Source: Campylobacterota bacterium (GTDB lineage: Bacteria; Campylobacterota; Campylobacteria; Campylobacterales; Sulfurimonadaceae). Taken from it: DNA of 13,328 bases. The notes beneath the pieces were generated by a model. The model saw only the letters and a program-made list of their open reading frames with translations, had not been told where the DNA came from and ran no database searches. The DNA lies in contig JAADDU010000064.1 of the NCBI GenBank assembly GCA_013153755.1, forward strand, positions 1-13,328, read 5' to 3'. Shown one piece after another: positions 7,286-13,328 of the stretch; positions within the stretch are counted from its first letter, which is position 1; every line of letters starts with the position of its first letter. Made by a program: the position numbers and the translations under genes.

Positions 7286-7843
7286 ATGGCTGAAGAAGAA
7301 ACTGTAGAAGAAGAAAGTGTACCAAAAGAGAAAAAATCAAGTAATATGTTGATGATAATCATCATCGTTGTTTTAATCCTTATCATTATAGGTGGTGCAG
7401 TAGTGGCTTTTCTTTTAATGGGAGATGATGAGATAGATGCAACTCAAACACCACCCCCACAAGTTAAAGAGGTAAGTACCTCAAAACAAAAAAGAAGTAG
7501 TTCTTCAAGTAACTACAATTCTTCACGAAAACTCAGTGATATAGGTATCTTATATCCACTTGATACTTTTACAGTAAATCTTAAAAGTGATTCTGGTCGT
7601 CGTTACTTAAAAGTAACAATGTCTTTAGAACTTGAAGGGGAAGAACTAAGTTTAGAATTAGATGCTAAATCTGCTGTACTAAGAGACAGAATCATACGCA
7701 TACTAACTTCAAAATCATTAGAAGAGATTTCATCTAAAAAAGGTAAGCAAAAAGTAAGTGACCAAATTCAAGAAACACTAAATGCAATGCTAACTGATGG
7801 AAGTATAAGAGGTATCTACTTTACGGAATTTGTGATTCAGTAG
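7286..7843 (+). CDS. fliL: Flagellar basal body-associated protein FliL
   Basis: FliL is a single-pass inner-membrane protein that rings the flagellar stator units and supports torque. The 185-residue protein has a short acidic cytoplasmic N-terminus, a transmembrane helix at about residues 21-45 (MLMIIIIVVLILIII...), a Pro and then Lys/Ser-rich linker (55-80) and the conserved periplasmic domain (86-185). That domain carries YPLDTFTVNL, RYLKVTMSLEL, LRDRIIRILTSKS and the terminal GIYFTEFVIQ. A ribosome site AAGGGA precedes the ATG. It is the last ordinary chromosomal gene before the nos cluster, with which it shares strand but apparently not function. Confidence 0.95.
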   Translation: MAEEETVEEESVPKEKKSSNMLMIIIIVVLILIIIGGAVVAFLLMGDDEIDATQTPPPQVKEVSTSKQKRSSSSSNYNSSRKLSDIGILYPLDTFTVNLKSDSGRRYLKVTMSLELEGEELSLELDAKSAVLRDRIIRILTSKSLEEISSKKGKQKVSDQIQETLNAMLTDGSIRGIYFTEFVIQ

Positions 7844-7880
7844 GCTAATTAAGACAAGAGTTCACATGAAAATACTTAGA

Positions 7881-7902
7881 TAGTGGTTTTTATGAGCCAC
7901 TA
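7881..7902 (+). terminator. Hairpin after fliL, possible terminator
   Basis: TAGTGGTT (7881-7888) pairs with AGCCACTA (7895-7902) over 8 bases, including one G-U pair, with a 6-base loop. It lacks a clean T-run; the following sequence is CCTTATATACTTTAAATTT. The position, 37 bases after the fliL stop and ahead of the nos promoter, fits a transcription boundary, but the stem could have another role. Confidence 0.45.
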
Positions 7903-7963
7903 CCTTATATACTTTAAATTTAAACTAACAAAACATATAGACTTTTTACATATTTATTCAACA

Positions 7964-7977
7964 TTGATTTATATCAT
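7964..7977 (+). promoter_or_regulatory. FNR/CRP-family operator upstream of nosB
   Basis: TTGATttatATCAT matches the FNR consensus TTGAT-N4-ATCAA at 9 of 10 conserved positions. Its centre (7970.5) lies 41.5 bases before the start predicted from the -10 box at 8000-8005, the standard position for class II activation. Anaerobic activation of the nos operon by an FNR-type regulator is therefore likely. The site differs from the TTAAC-N4-GTTAA type linked to the NssR branch. Confidence 0.72.
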
Positions 7978-7999
7978 TAACTTTCTCACATACATAAGA

Positions 8000-8012
8000 T
8001 ACAATAAACAAA
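8000..8012 (+). promoter_or_regulatory. Core promoter of the nos operon (nosB)
   Basis: TACAAT (8000-8005), extended as GATACAAT, predicts a start at about 8012 and a 41-base leader ending in AAAGGA (8041-8046), 6 bases before the nosB ATG. No -35 box is needed if the FNR-type operator recruits polymerase. Confidence 0.65.
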
Positions 8013-8052
8013 TTTTATCAGCTTAAATATACTTAAAAAAAAAGGAATAAAC

Positions 8053-8841
8053 ATGCATCCAAGTTTAACAAAAGCTAAGATTTTTACAACATTAGCTTTG
8101 ATTATTTTAACATTCTCTTTCACTCTACCTATGATTGCTTTTCATGGGAGTATGAACAAAATCAGTGAGGGAAAAGGCGATGAAGTATCATCTTTAAGTA
8201 AATCTGTTTGGAATCTTTACAACCAAGGCAGATATAAAAGTGTTACGACAGATAAAGAAGCACACAATAACTTAGAAAAGATGATAGAATCTCAAGCAGA
8301 AATAGGCATGGCATCTTTACCTATATGGGCAGTTTCACTTGAAGCTCCAAACTATCCAAAAGCTGCCTTTCCAGAGGGAATTCCTGTGTTTTTTCACTTT
8401 GATGGTTATAGTGGAGAAGTGCATGAAATGAATACAATCAACCACTACGTTGGAATGGATCCTATGTGGGTTGGTGGTCATTTTGAAAGAGCTATAGGTA
8501 TTTATGCACTTTTAGCACTATCATTAGGTATGATATATTTTATGGCATATAACAATAAATATCTATCATATATCATGCTTGTTCCAGCTTCTCTTCCGTT
8601 ACTATTTATAGCAGATTATTCCTATTGGCTTTATTGGTTTGGGCATAATCTTCATGATTGGGGAGCATTTAAGATTAAACCATTTATGCCAACAGTATTT
8701 GGAGATGGTAAAATAGCTCAGTTTACAACGCACTCATATCCAACAATCGGTTTTTATATGATTCTTGCTATTAGTATTTTAAGTCTTCTTGCATTTTTTG
8801 CTAAACAAAAAGCACTTCGTGAGATGCAACAAGAACACTAA
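8053..8841 (+). CDS. nosB: NosB, membrane protein of the nitrous oxide reductase cluster
   Basis: A 262-residue integral membrane protein of unknown biochemical role, found in nos clusters of the Wolinella type (clade II NosZ). Four membrane helices are visible, at about residues 9-30, 146-166, 170-193 and 231-251. With the positive-inside rule both ends are cytoplasmic. This leaves a large periplasmic segment (31-145) and a shorter one (194-230). Residues 127-140 (NTINHYVGMDPMWV) and the following GGHFERA look like the best-conserved patch. Several His and Met in the periplasmic parts (HFDGY, HEMN, NHYVGMDPM, GHNLHDW) could bind metal, but this is only a suggestion. It is the first gene of the operon, 12 bases before nosD. 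The assignment rests on sequence character plus position; the function is not known. Confidence 0.85.
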   Translation: MHPSLTKAKIFTTLALIILTFSFTLPMIAFHGSMNKISEGKGDEVSSLSKSVWNLYNQGRYKSVTTDKEAHNNLEKMIESQAEIGMASLPIWAVSLEAPNYPKAAFPEGIPVFFHFDGYSGEVHEMNTINHYVGMDPMWVGGHFERAIGIYALLALSLGMIYFMAYNNKYLSYIMLVPASLPLLFIADYSYWLYWFGHNLHDWGAFKIKPFMPTVFGDGKIAQFTTHSYPTIGFYMILAISILSLLAFFAKQKALREMQQEH

Positions 8842-8853
8842 ATAAGGTCTAAT

Positions 8854-10071
8854 ATGTTGAGATTTTTTGTTATAACTTTATTTTTGTTATCAAACTTACT
8901 TCATGCAAATATTTTGCAAGAAGCTATAGACAATGCACCTGCTGGGTCTATCTTAAAATTACCTGCTGGTATATATAAAGGTAGCATAGTGATTAACAAA
9001 CCTCTTAGCATTATAGGTAAAGAGGATGGTGTTATTATAGATGGGGAGGGTAACGGTACAGTTATAACAACAACTAGCTCTTACATAACATTAAAAAATC
9101 TTAAAATAGTAAATAGTGGTGACCAGCATCAATCATTAGATTCTGCGATTGCTATGCAAAAAGGTAAGCAGTGTGAGATTTCAAACTGTGTTATAGATGA
9201 CTGTTTATTTGGTATAGATTTACAGATGATAAATAACTCCATAATATCAAATAACAAAATAACTTCAAAAGATGTTGATTTGGGTCTAAGAGGAGATGGT
9301 TTAAGACTTTGGTACTCAAACGATAATATCATCAAAAAAAATCATCTCTACAAATCAAGAGATATGGTTGTATGGTACTCACATGGAAATACAATACAAG
9401 AAAACAAAGGTGAGTGGGGTAGATATTCACTTCACTTTATGTATGCAGGTAAAAATATAGTAAAAAACAATACTTACTTATTTAACTCAGTTGGTATATT
9501 TTTTATGTATTCACAAGATACTATAGCTACGGGAAATATCATTAAAAGCTCTTTAGGTGCAACGGGTATGGGACTTGGTTTAAAAGATGTTAGTAATTTT
9601 ACCATTAAAGACAATACCATACTTTACTGTGCTCAAGGACTATATATAGATAGAAGCCCATTTGAACCAGATACTCATAACTGGCTTATAGGCAATAAAA
9701 TCTTATATAATGCAGAAGCTATGCACTTTCATTCTCTTAGTGAAAATAACATTGTAAAAGACAATGTTATTATGGGAAATATAGAAGATATAGTAAATGA
9801 CAGTAGAGGAAGTAAAACAAATAAAAATGAGATAGTTGGAAATTATTGGGACAACTATACAGGATTTGATAGAAATGATGATAATATTGGAGATACTCCA
9901 CATAAAGTCTTTCAATACGCAGACCAATTATGGATTTACAATCCAAATGTAAAGTTTTTTTATGGCAGTCCTGTTATATCTTTGTTAAATTTTTTAGCAA
10001 AGTTAGCTCCATTTACAAAACCAATATTTATACTTGAAGATGAAAAACCTAAAGTTAGGATAAAAGGATAA
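8854..10071 (+). CDS. nosD: NosD, periplasmic beta-helix protein for NosZ copper-site assembly
   Basis: NosD is the periplasmic partner of the NosFY ABC transporter and is needed to build the copper-sulfide CuZ centre of nitrous oxide reductase. The 405-residue protein starts with a signal peptide (MLRFFVITLFLLSNLLHA), then ILQEAIDNAPAGSILKLPAG and YKGSIVINKPLSIIG, the usual NosD opening. Most of the rest is repeated short N/I/G-rich turns of a right-handed parallel beta-helix (CASH/NosD repeats), for example LYKSRDMVVWYSHGNTI and GRYSLHFMYAG. The C-terminal GNYWDNYTGFDRNDDNIGD is a strong family signature. The ATG at 8854 has AAGGT upstream. NosG starts 2 bases after its stop. Nothing seems truncated. 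Confidence 0.95.
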   Translation: MLRFFVITLFLLSNLLHANILQEAIDNAPAGSILKLPAGIYKGSIVINKPLSIIGKEDGVIIDGEGNGTVITTTSSYITLKNLKIVNSGDQHQSLDSAIAMQKGKQCEISNCVIDDCLFGIDLQMINNSIISNNKITSKDVDLGLRGDGLRLWYSNDNIIKKNHLYKSRDMVVWYSHGNTIQENKGEWGRYSLHFMYAGKNIVKNNTYLFNSVGIFFMYSQDTIATGNIIKSSLGATGMGLGLKDVSNFTIKDNTILYCAQGLYIDRSPFEPDTHNWLIGNKILYNAEAMHFHSLSENNIVKDNVIMGNIEDIVNDSRGSKTNKNEIVGNYWDNYTGFDRNDDNIGDTPHKVFQYADQLWIYNPNVKFFYGSPVISLLNFLAKLAPFTKPIFILEDEKPKVRIKG

Positions 10072-10073
10072 TT

Positions 10074-10814
10074 ATGGCAAAAATACAAACAGACAGAAGA
10101 GAATTTGTAAAGTACTCTACACTTGGTATCTTAGGACTTGTACTAGGTGGTGGTATAGTTTTTTCTCCACATGCATTAAAAGCTGAAAATAGGCTAAGAC
10201 CTCCAGGGGCAGTACCTGAGAAAGAATTTTTAGCACTTTGTATAAAATGTGGTCAATGTTTACAAGTTTGTCCGTATCATTCTATAAATTTGGCTGATAT
10301 GGCTATGGGGCATGGAGAGGGAACTCCTTATATAGATGCGAATATAAGAGGTTGTTACGCTTGTAATGCTGTTCCTTGTGTTCTGGCTTGTCCAAGTGGT
10401 GCATTAGATCACAGTTGTGAAAAAGCTGAAGATATAAAAATGGGAGTAGCTGTTTTAGAATTTCCAGATACTTGTTTAGCTATGAGCAATACACCTGTAC
10501 CAAAAGGCTACAATGAAAAGATGCATAACTTTATAGATGGAGTTAGACATATTAACCCTCTTGAAGAAGAAGTCTTAGAAAAGTTTGATAAGTATGAAGG
10601 AGAACAGTGTACTTTATGTGCAGATATGTGTCCTATACCAAATCCAATGGGTGCGATAGCTATGGTTCCAGATGCAAATGGTGGTAAAAAACCAGAGATT
10701 TATGATGGGTGTATAGGATGTGGTGTATGTCAAGAAGTTTGCCCAACTTCACAACCATCAATAGTTGTTAAACCACGAGTTAGCTATGAAGAATATTATG
10801 CAGATAAAAGTTAG
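10074..10814 (+). CDS. nosG: NosG, NapG-like periplasmic polyferredoxin (Tat-exported)
   Basis: A 246-residue iron-sulfur protein predicted to carry electrons with NosH from the menaquinone pool towards NosC1/NosC2 and NosZ. The N-terminus has a twin-arginine signal, DRREFVKYSTLG, followed by a hydrophobic stretch. Four [4Fe-4S] sites are indicated: Cys56/59/62/66, Cys94/97/102/106, Cys179/182/186 and Cys213/216/219/223. The third set lacks a fourth nearby Cys; Cys134 (PDTCLAM) is the likely partner, as in NapG. Without context it could be called NapG, but napA and other nap genes are absent and the flanking genes are nos-specific. It starts 2 bases after nosD and ends 8 bases before nosC1. 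Confidence 0.92.
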   Translation: MAKIQTDRREFVKYSTLGILGLVLGGGIVFSPHALKAENRLRPPGAVPEKEFLALCIKCGQCLQVCPYHSINLADMAMGHGEGTPYIDANIRGCYACNAVPCVLACPSGALDHSCEKAEDIKMGVAVLEFPDTCLAMSNTPVPKGYNEKMHNFIDGVRHINPLEEEVLEKFDKYEGEQCTLCADMCPIPNPMGAIAMVPDANGGKKPEIYDGCIGCGVCQEVCPTSQPSIVVKPRVSYEEYYADKS

Positions 10815-10822
10815 GAGATAAC

Positions 10823-11422
10823 ATGATAATAAAAAATATACTTATAGCTTCTACTTTTTTAGTAGTAGCTTCTTTTACAGGTTGTGGTGACGAACATAAG
10901 GAAAAACAGAAAAATGATTCAGATTTAACACCAAAGATTGAAGTTATAAAAAATACTAATGCACATGAAGTAAAAGTCAAAGTAAAAGAAACAGACAAAT
11001 CTCAAAGTCAATCATATTACTATGATTATGGTGAAAAAGCTGAATACTCTCAAGATGCACAACCAGCAAATGAAGATGCTTCTGTTAGGATTAGACCAAG
11101 AACAAGTATAGATGCAAATATGAACATAAGAAGCCCTTATGAAAAGGTGCAAGTATCTTTACTAGTAAATAAGCTAAGTAAAAAGTTTATAGTTAAGTGT
11201 TCAGCTTGTCATAATGACTATGCAAATGGTATCATAGGTCCATCTTTAATAGGTAGAGATGCTAATTATATATATAAAAAGATTCAAGCATTTAAAAGTG
11301 GTGAAAAATCAAATCCACTTATGAATGATTTGATACATATGATGAGTGATAAAGAGATAAAAGAGATGGCAGAAGAAGTTTATAACTTTAACAAAGAAAT
11401 TAAAAAAATGAGGGTTAAATAA
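10823..11422 (+). CDS. nosC1: NosC1, monohaem cytochrome c, probable lipoprotein
   Basis: A 199-residue periplasmic cytochrome c, thought to be one of two electron carriers between NosGH and nitrous oxide reductase. It has one haem site, CSACH at residues 126-130, in a C-terminal class I fold. Met167, Met173 or Met174 could be the sixth haem ligand. The N-terminal hydrophobic stretch ends SFTGC, a slightly irregular lipobox (Phe at -3), so Cys21 may be lipidated. Between anchor and haem domain lies a charged linker of about 100 residues with a Ser/Gln/Tyr patch (SQSQSYYYDYG), which probably gives reach. The stop shares one base with the ATG of nosC2. Assignment relies on position in the Wolinella-type order. 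Confidence 0.88.
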   Translation: MIIKNILIASTFLVVASFTGCGDEHKEKQKNDSDLTPKIEVIKNTNAHEVKVKVKETDKSQSQSYYYDYGEKAEYSQDAQPANEDASVRIRPRTSIDANMNIRSPYEKVQVSLLVNKLSKKFIVKCSACHNDYANGIIGPSLIGRDANYIYKKIQAFKSGEKSNPLMNDLIHMMSDKEIKEMAEEVYNFNKEIKKMRVK

Positions 11423-11922
11423 TGAAAAACATAGTTGTTGGATTTTTTACAGTATTAGTACTTGGACTTATGGGATGGACTGCATCTAACGGTGGAGCTT
11501 ATAATGGTGGTGAACAAGGTAAGGTTATAGAAGATATAGGTGATGGAAGAACTGCCCAAGCCAAAGATAGTGCACCAGAAGAAAAAAGTGATAGAGAAAA
11601 AGAGAATGAAGCACTAAATGCACTTAGAGAAAAAGCTGGTAATATCGGTGCCTTTAAAGTTAGTGATGAATATCGAAGTAAATGTGCTTCTTGTCATGGT
11701 GTTAATGGTAGTGGAGAACAAAATGGTAAAAAACTTATGGGACCTAAACTATTTGGACAAAATAGTGATGAAATTTTTACAAAACTAGATGATTTTAAAG
11801 CTGGTCGTAAAGAAAATATGATTATGAAAGGTCTTCTAATTAAACTAGAAAAAGAAGACTTAAGAAGATTAGCAGATGAGATAGGTGAGTTTCCTGCAAG
11901 AGCTGCAGCACTTAAAAAATAG
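11422..11922 (+). CDS. nosC2: NosC2, monohaem cytochrome c
   Basis: A 166-residue periplasmic cytochrome c paired with NosC1. The N-terminal segment MKNIVVGFFTVLVLGLMGWT is an uncleaved anchor or a signal peptide. An acidic linker (30-70) follows, then one haem site CASCH at 88-92. Met133 or Met135 (ENMIMKG) is a possible sixth ligand. The C-terminal part (LFGQNSDEIFTKLDDFKAG, then DLRRLADEI) aligns by eye with the NosC1 haem domain (LIGRDANYIYKKIQAFKSG, then EIKEMAEEV), which suggests an old duplication. The ATG overlaps the nosC1 stop as TAATG; GAGGG at 11410-11414 provides a ribosome site inside nosC1. Confidence 0.88.
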   Translation: MKNIVVGFFTVLVLGLMGWTASNGGAYNGGEQGKVIEDIGDGRTAQAKDSAPEEKSDREKENEALNALREKAGNIGAFKVSDEYRSKCASCHGVNGSGEQNGKKLMGPKLFGQNSDEIFTKLDDFKAGRKENMIMKGLLIKLEKEDLRRLADEIGEFPARAAALKK

Positions 11923-11947
11923 AGTTAAATCTAAATAGGATATAAAA

Positions 11948-12853
11948 ATGGATAAGTATAACAATAGAGAAACCATTAAAAACACATCTTTTTGGTCAAC
12001 TTTTTTTGACACAACAAAAGATGGAAAGAAAAAACTTAGTTATAGAATGAAAAGATGGATACTTGTTATATCTATCCATCTACTTTTCTTTTTATCTTTT
12101 GCTATAGATATTCAGACTTTAGAAGGAACTTTAAATGGTTCAAGATTTTTAGGTTTTCATCTTATAGATGTTTTTACAACACTAGAGATGCTGATGGCAG
12201 AGCATCATATACATATAAATATTATCATTGGTGTTAGTACTATAACAATTTTTTACCTTTTAGTTGGTGGTAGAAGCTACTGCTCATGGGTATGCCCTTA
12301 TGGACTTTTAAGTGAGATAGGGGAAAAGTGGCATAATACTTTAGTTGCAAAAAAAATTATCAAAGATAGAAAATTTGACCATCGTGTTAAGTATATCTTT
12401 TGGGCGATTTTTCTTATACTTTCTTTTACTAGTGGCTACTTAGTATTTGAAACTTTTAGTGTTGTTGGAATTCTTAGTCGTTTTATAGCTTATGGTTGGA
12501 GTATAACTCTAGTATGGGTTGTGGTTGTATTTGCTTTTGAAGTGTTTTTCTCTCGCCGTGCATGGTGTAGTTATATCTGCCCTATCGGTACAACTTATGG
12601 AATGATAGGTAAAGCTTCAGCTCTTAGAATAGAGTGGAATGATAACTGCGATAGTTGTATGGTTTGCCATGATGTTTGTTTTGAGCCACAAGTTTTAGAG
12701 ATAACAAAAGCAAAGTATAAAAAACAGATAGATGAAAAAGAGATAAAAAATGCCTATATAACAGGTGCCGATTGTACTTTATGTGGTAGATGTGTTGATG
12801 TATGTCATGCTGATGCACTAAAATTTGATTTTAGATTAAAAAGTTTGGTATAG
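11948..12853 (+). CDS. nosH: NosH, NapH-like membrane iron-sulfur protein
   Basis: A 301-residue inner-membrane protein thought to take electrons from menaquinol and pass them to NosG. Four membrane helices lie at about residues 37-54, 90-107, 148-168 and 183-202. Two Cys-x3-Cys-Pro motifs of the NapH/NosR type follow helices 2 and 4 (Cys112/116 and Cys207/211). Two ferredoxin-like [4Fe-4S] motifs lie in the C-terminal part: Cys234/237/240/244 and Cys276/279/282/286. In both of these the usual Pro after the last Cys is replaced (CFEP and CHAD). It lacks the FMN-binding domain of the larger NosR. An AGGA site precedes the ATG. nosF starts 2 bases after the stop. Confidence 0.92.
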   Translation: MDKYNNRETIKNTSFWSTFFDTTKDGKKKLSYRMKRWILVISIHLLFFLSFAIDIQTLEGTLNGSRFLGFHLIDVFTTLEMLMAEHHIHINIIIGVSTITIFYLLVGGRSYCSWVCPYGLLSEIGEKWHNTLVAKKIIKDRKFDHRVKYIFWAIFLILSFTSGYLVFETFSVVGILSRFIAYGWSITLVWVVVVFAFEVFFSRRAWCSYICPIGTTYGMIGKASALRIEWNDNCDSCMVCHDVCFEPQVLEITKAKYKKQIDEKEIKNAYITGADCTLCGRCVDVCHADALKFDFRLKSLV

Positions 12854-12855
12854 AT

Positions 12856-13328
12856 ATGATAAAAGTTTTAAATCTGACAAAAAAATTTGGTGCTCACACA
12901 TCACTAGATAACATAACTTGTAATTTTTCTCAAGGTGAAAGTATCGCTTTGATGGGTGCAAATGGAGCTGGTAAAACAACTCTCATCCGTTCTATACTTG
13001 GGTATTATCATCCTACAAGAGGTGGTGTTTTAGTAAAAAATCAAAACCCTATTTTAAATAGAGTTGAAGTACTAAAACACATAAGTTTTGTACCACAACT
13101 GCCACCACCGATTAAGTTAAGCATAGATGAACTTATACAATACATTGCCGTAAGTTCAGATGTAGATAAAGAGTTAATCAAACACTATGCAAATGAGATG
13201 AAACTCGATATAAATTCAAATCTAAACAAATCATTTTTTAAATTAAGTGGTGGGATGAAACAAAAGCTCCTTATAGCTATATCTTTAGCAAAGAAAAATG
13301 ATATTATCATATACGATGAGAGTTGTTT
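12856..13328 (+). CDS. nosF: NosF, ABC transporter ATPase, partial (C-terminus off the right edge)
   Basis: The frame opens at ATG 12856, 2 bases after nosH, and runs to the edge (157 complete codons). It is the cytoplasmic ATPase of the NosDFY transporter, which supports copper-site maturation of NosZ. Walker A GANGAGKTT, Q-loop SFVPQLPPP, signature LSGGMKQK and Walker B DIIIYDE are all visible. The residues after Walker B read DESC rather than the usual DEPT. No strong ribosome site precedes the ATG, so translation is probably coupled to nosH. nosY and nosL would be expected next, outside the window. Confidence 0.92.
   Translation, partial: MIKVLNLTKKFGAHTSLDNITCNFSQGESIALMGANGAGKTTLIRSILGYYHPTRGGVLVKNQNPILNRVEVLKHISFVPQLPPPIKLSIDELIQYIAVSSDVDKELIKHYANEMKLDINSNLNKSFFKLSGGMKQKLLIAISLAKKNDIIIYDESC

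Noticed and set aside
7913..7924. Palindrome TTTAAATTTAAA
   Set aside because: Perfect, but made only of A and T in a very AT-rich region, and at no meaningful distance from the nosB -10 box; probably chance.
7844..8052. Remnant of nosZ before nosB
   Set aside because: Only very short frames (for example ATG 7866, five codons) are present and no CuA or CuZ ligand motif can be read in any frame.
9129..9927. Minus-strand open frames opposite nosD
   Set aside because: They are antisense shadows of an intact nosD with no start signals.
12055..12237. 60-codon plus-strand frame inside nosH
   Set aside because: It is out of frame within an intact nosH and gives a Tyr/Phe-rich peptide with no support.
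10074..12853. Reading nosG and nosH as napG/napH of a nitrate reductase cluster
   Set aside because: They resemble NapG/NapH, but no napA, napB or napD is near, and nosB, nosD, nosC1, nosC2 and nosF surround them in the known nos order.
1..13328. CRISPR arrays, tRNA or rRNA genes, insertion sequences, prophage or toxin-antitoxin modules
   Set aside because: No regular direct repeats, no tRNA-like cloverleaf or rRNA stretch, and no transposase, integrase or toxin-like product was seen.

Overview
The window looks like a chromosomal segment of a Campylobacterota (Epsilonproteobacteria) member, most like Sulfurimonas or a related sulfur-oxidising or denitrifying genus. The reasons are the strongly AT-rich coding sequence, sigma-70-type promoters visible mainly as a -10 box, a sigma-54 flagellar promoter, and a nitrous oxide reductase accessory cluster in the order nosB-nosD-nosG-nosC1-nosC2-nosH-nosF. 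That order and the nosB gene are known from Wolinella succinogenes. The genus is an inference.

Left part (1-4728). A partial transglutaminase-like exported protein (running off the left edge) and the flagellar L-ring lipoprotein gene flgH lie on the minus strand and overlap by 56 bases. FlgH is divergent from yqeY. The 57-base gap between them holds a sigma-54 promoter for flgH and an overlapping -10 box for yqeY. YqeY converges on, and overlaps by 20 bases, the minus-strand pair ycjX-ycjF (a P-loop GTPase and its membrane partner, joined by an ATGA overlap, with ycjX starting at TTG).

Middle part (4877-7843). All genes are on the plus strand: radA (recombination ATPase), an 86-residue protein of unknown function, a beta-class carbonic anhydrase and the flagellar stator-associated protein gene fliL. 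These look like chromosomal housekeeping genes.

Right part (7844-13328). A 209-base intergenic region carries a hairpin after fliL and then a near-consensus FNR-type operator, placed exactly 41.5 bases upstream of the start site predicted from a good -10 box. It leads into a tightly packed nos operon. NosB is a membrane protein of unknown function. NosD is a periplasmic beta-helix protein needed for NosZ copper-site assembly. NosG and NosH are iron-sulfur proteins resembling NapG/NapH and are thought to pass electrons from menaquinol. NosC1 and NosC2 are monohaem cytochromes c thought to pass them on to NosZ. NosF is the ATPase of the NosDFY transporter and is cut by the right edge. The catalytic gene nosZ, which heads the Wolinella cluster, is not in front of nosB here and is not in the window.

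There is no gene-free stretch longer than 300 bases (the largest is 7844-8052). I saw no tRNA, rRNA, insertion sequence or CRISPR array. I did not find a wholly new system; the most notable points are the displaced nosZ with its own FNR-type promoter at nosB, and the interlocked flgH/yqeY promoters.
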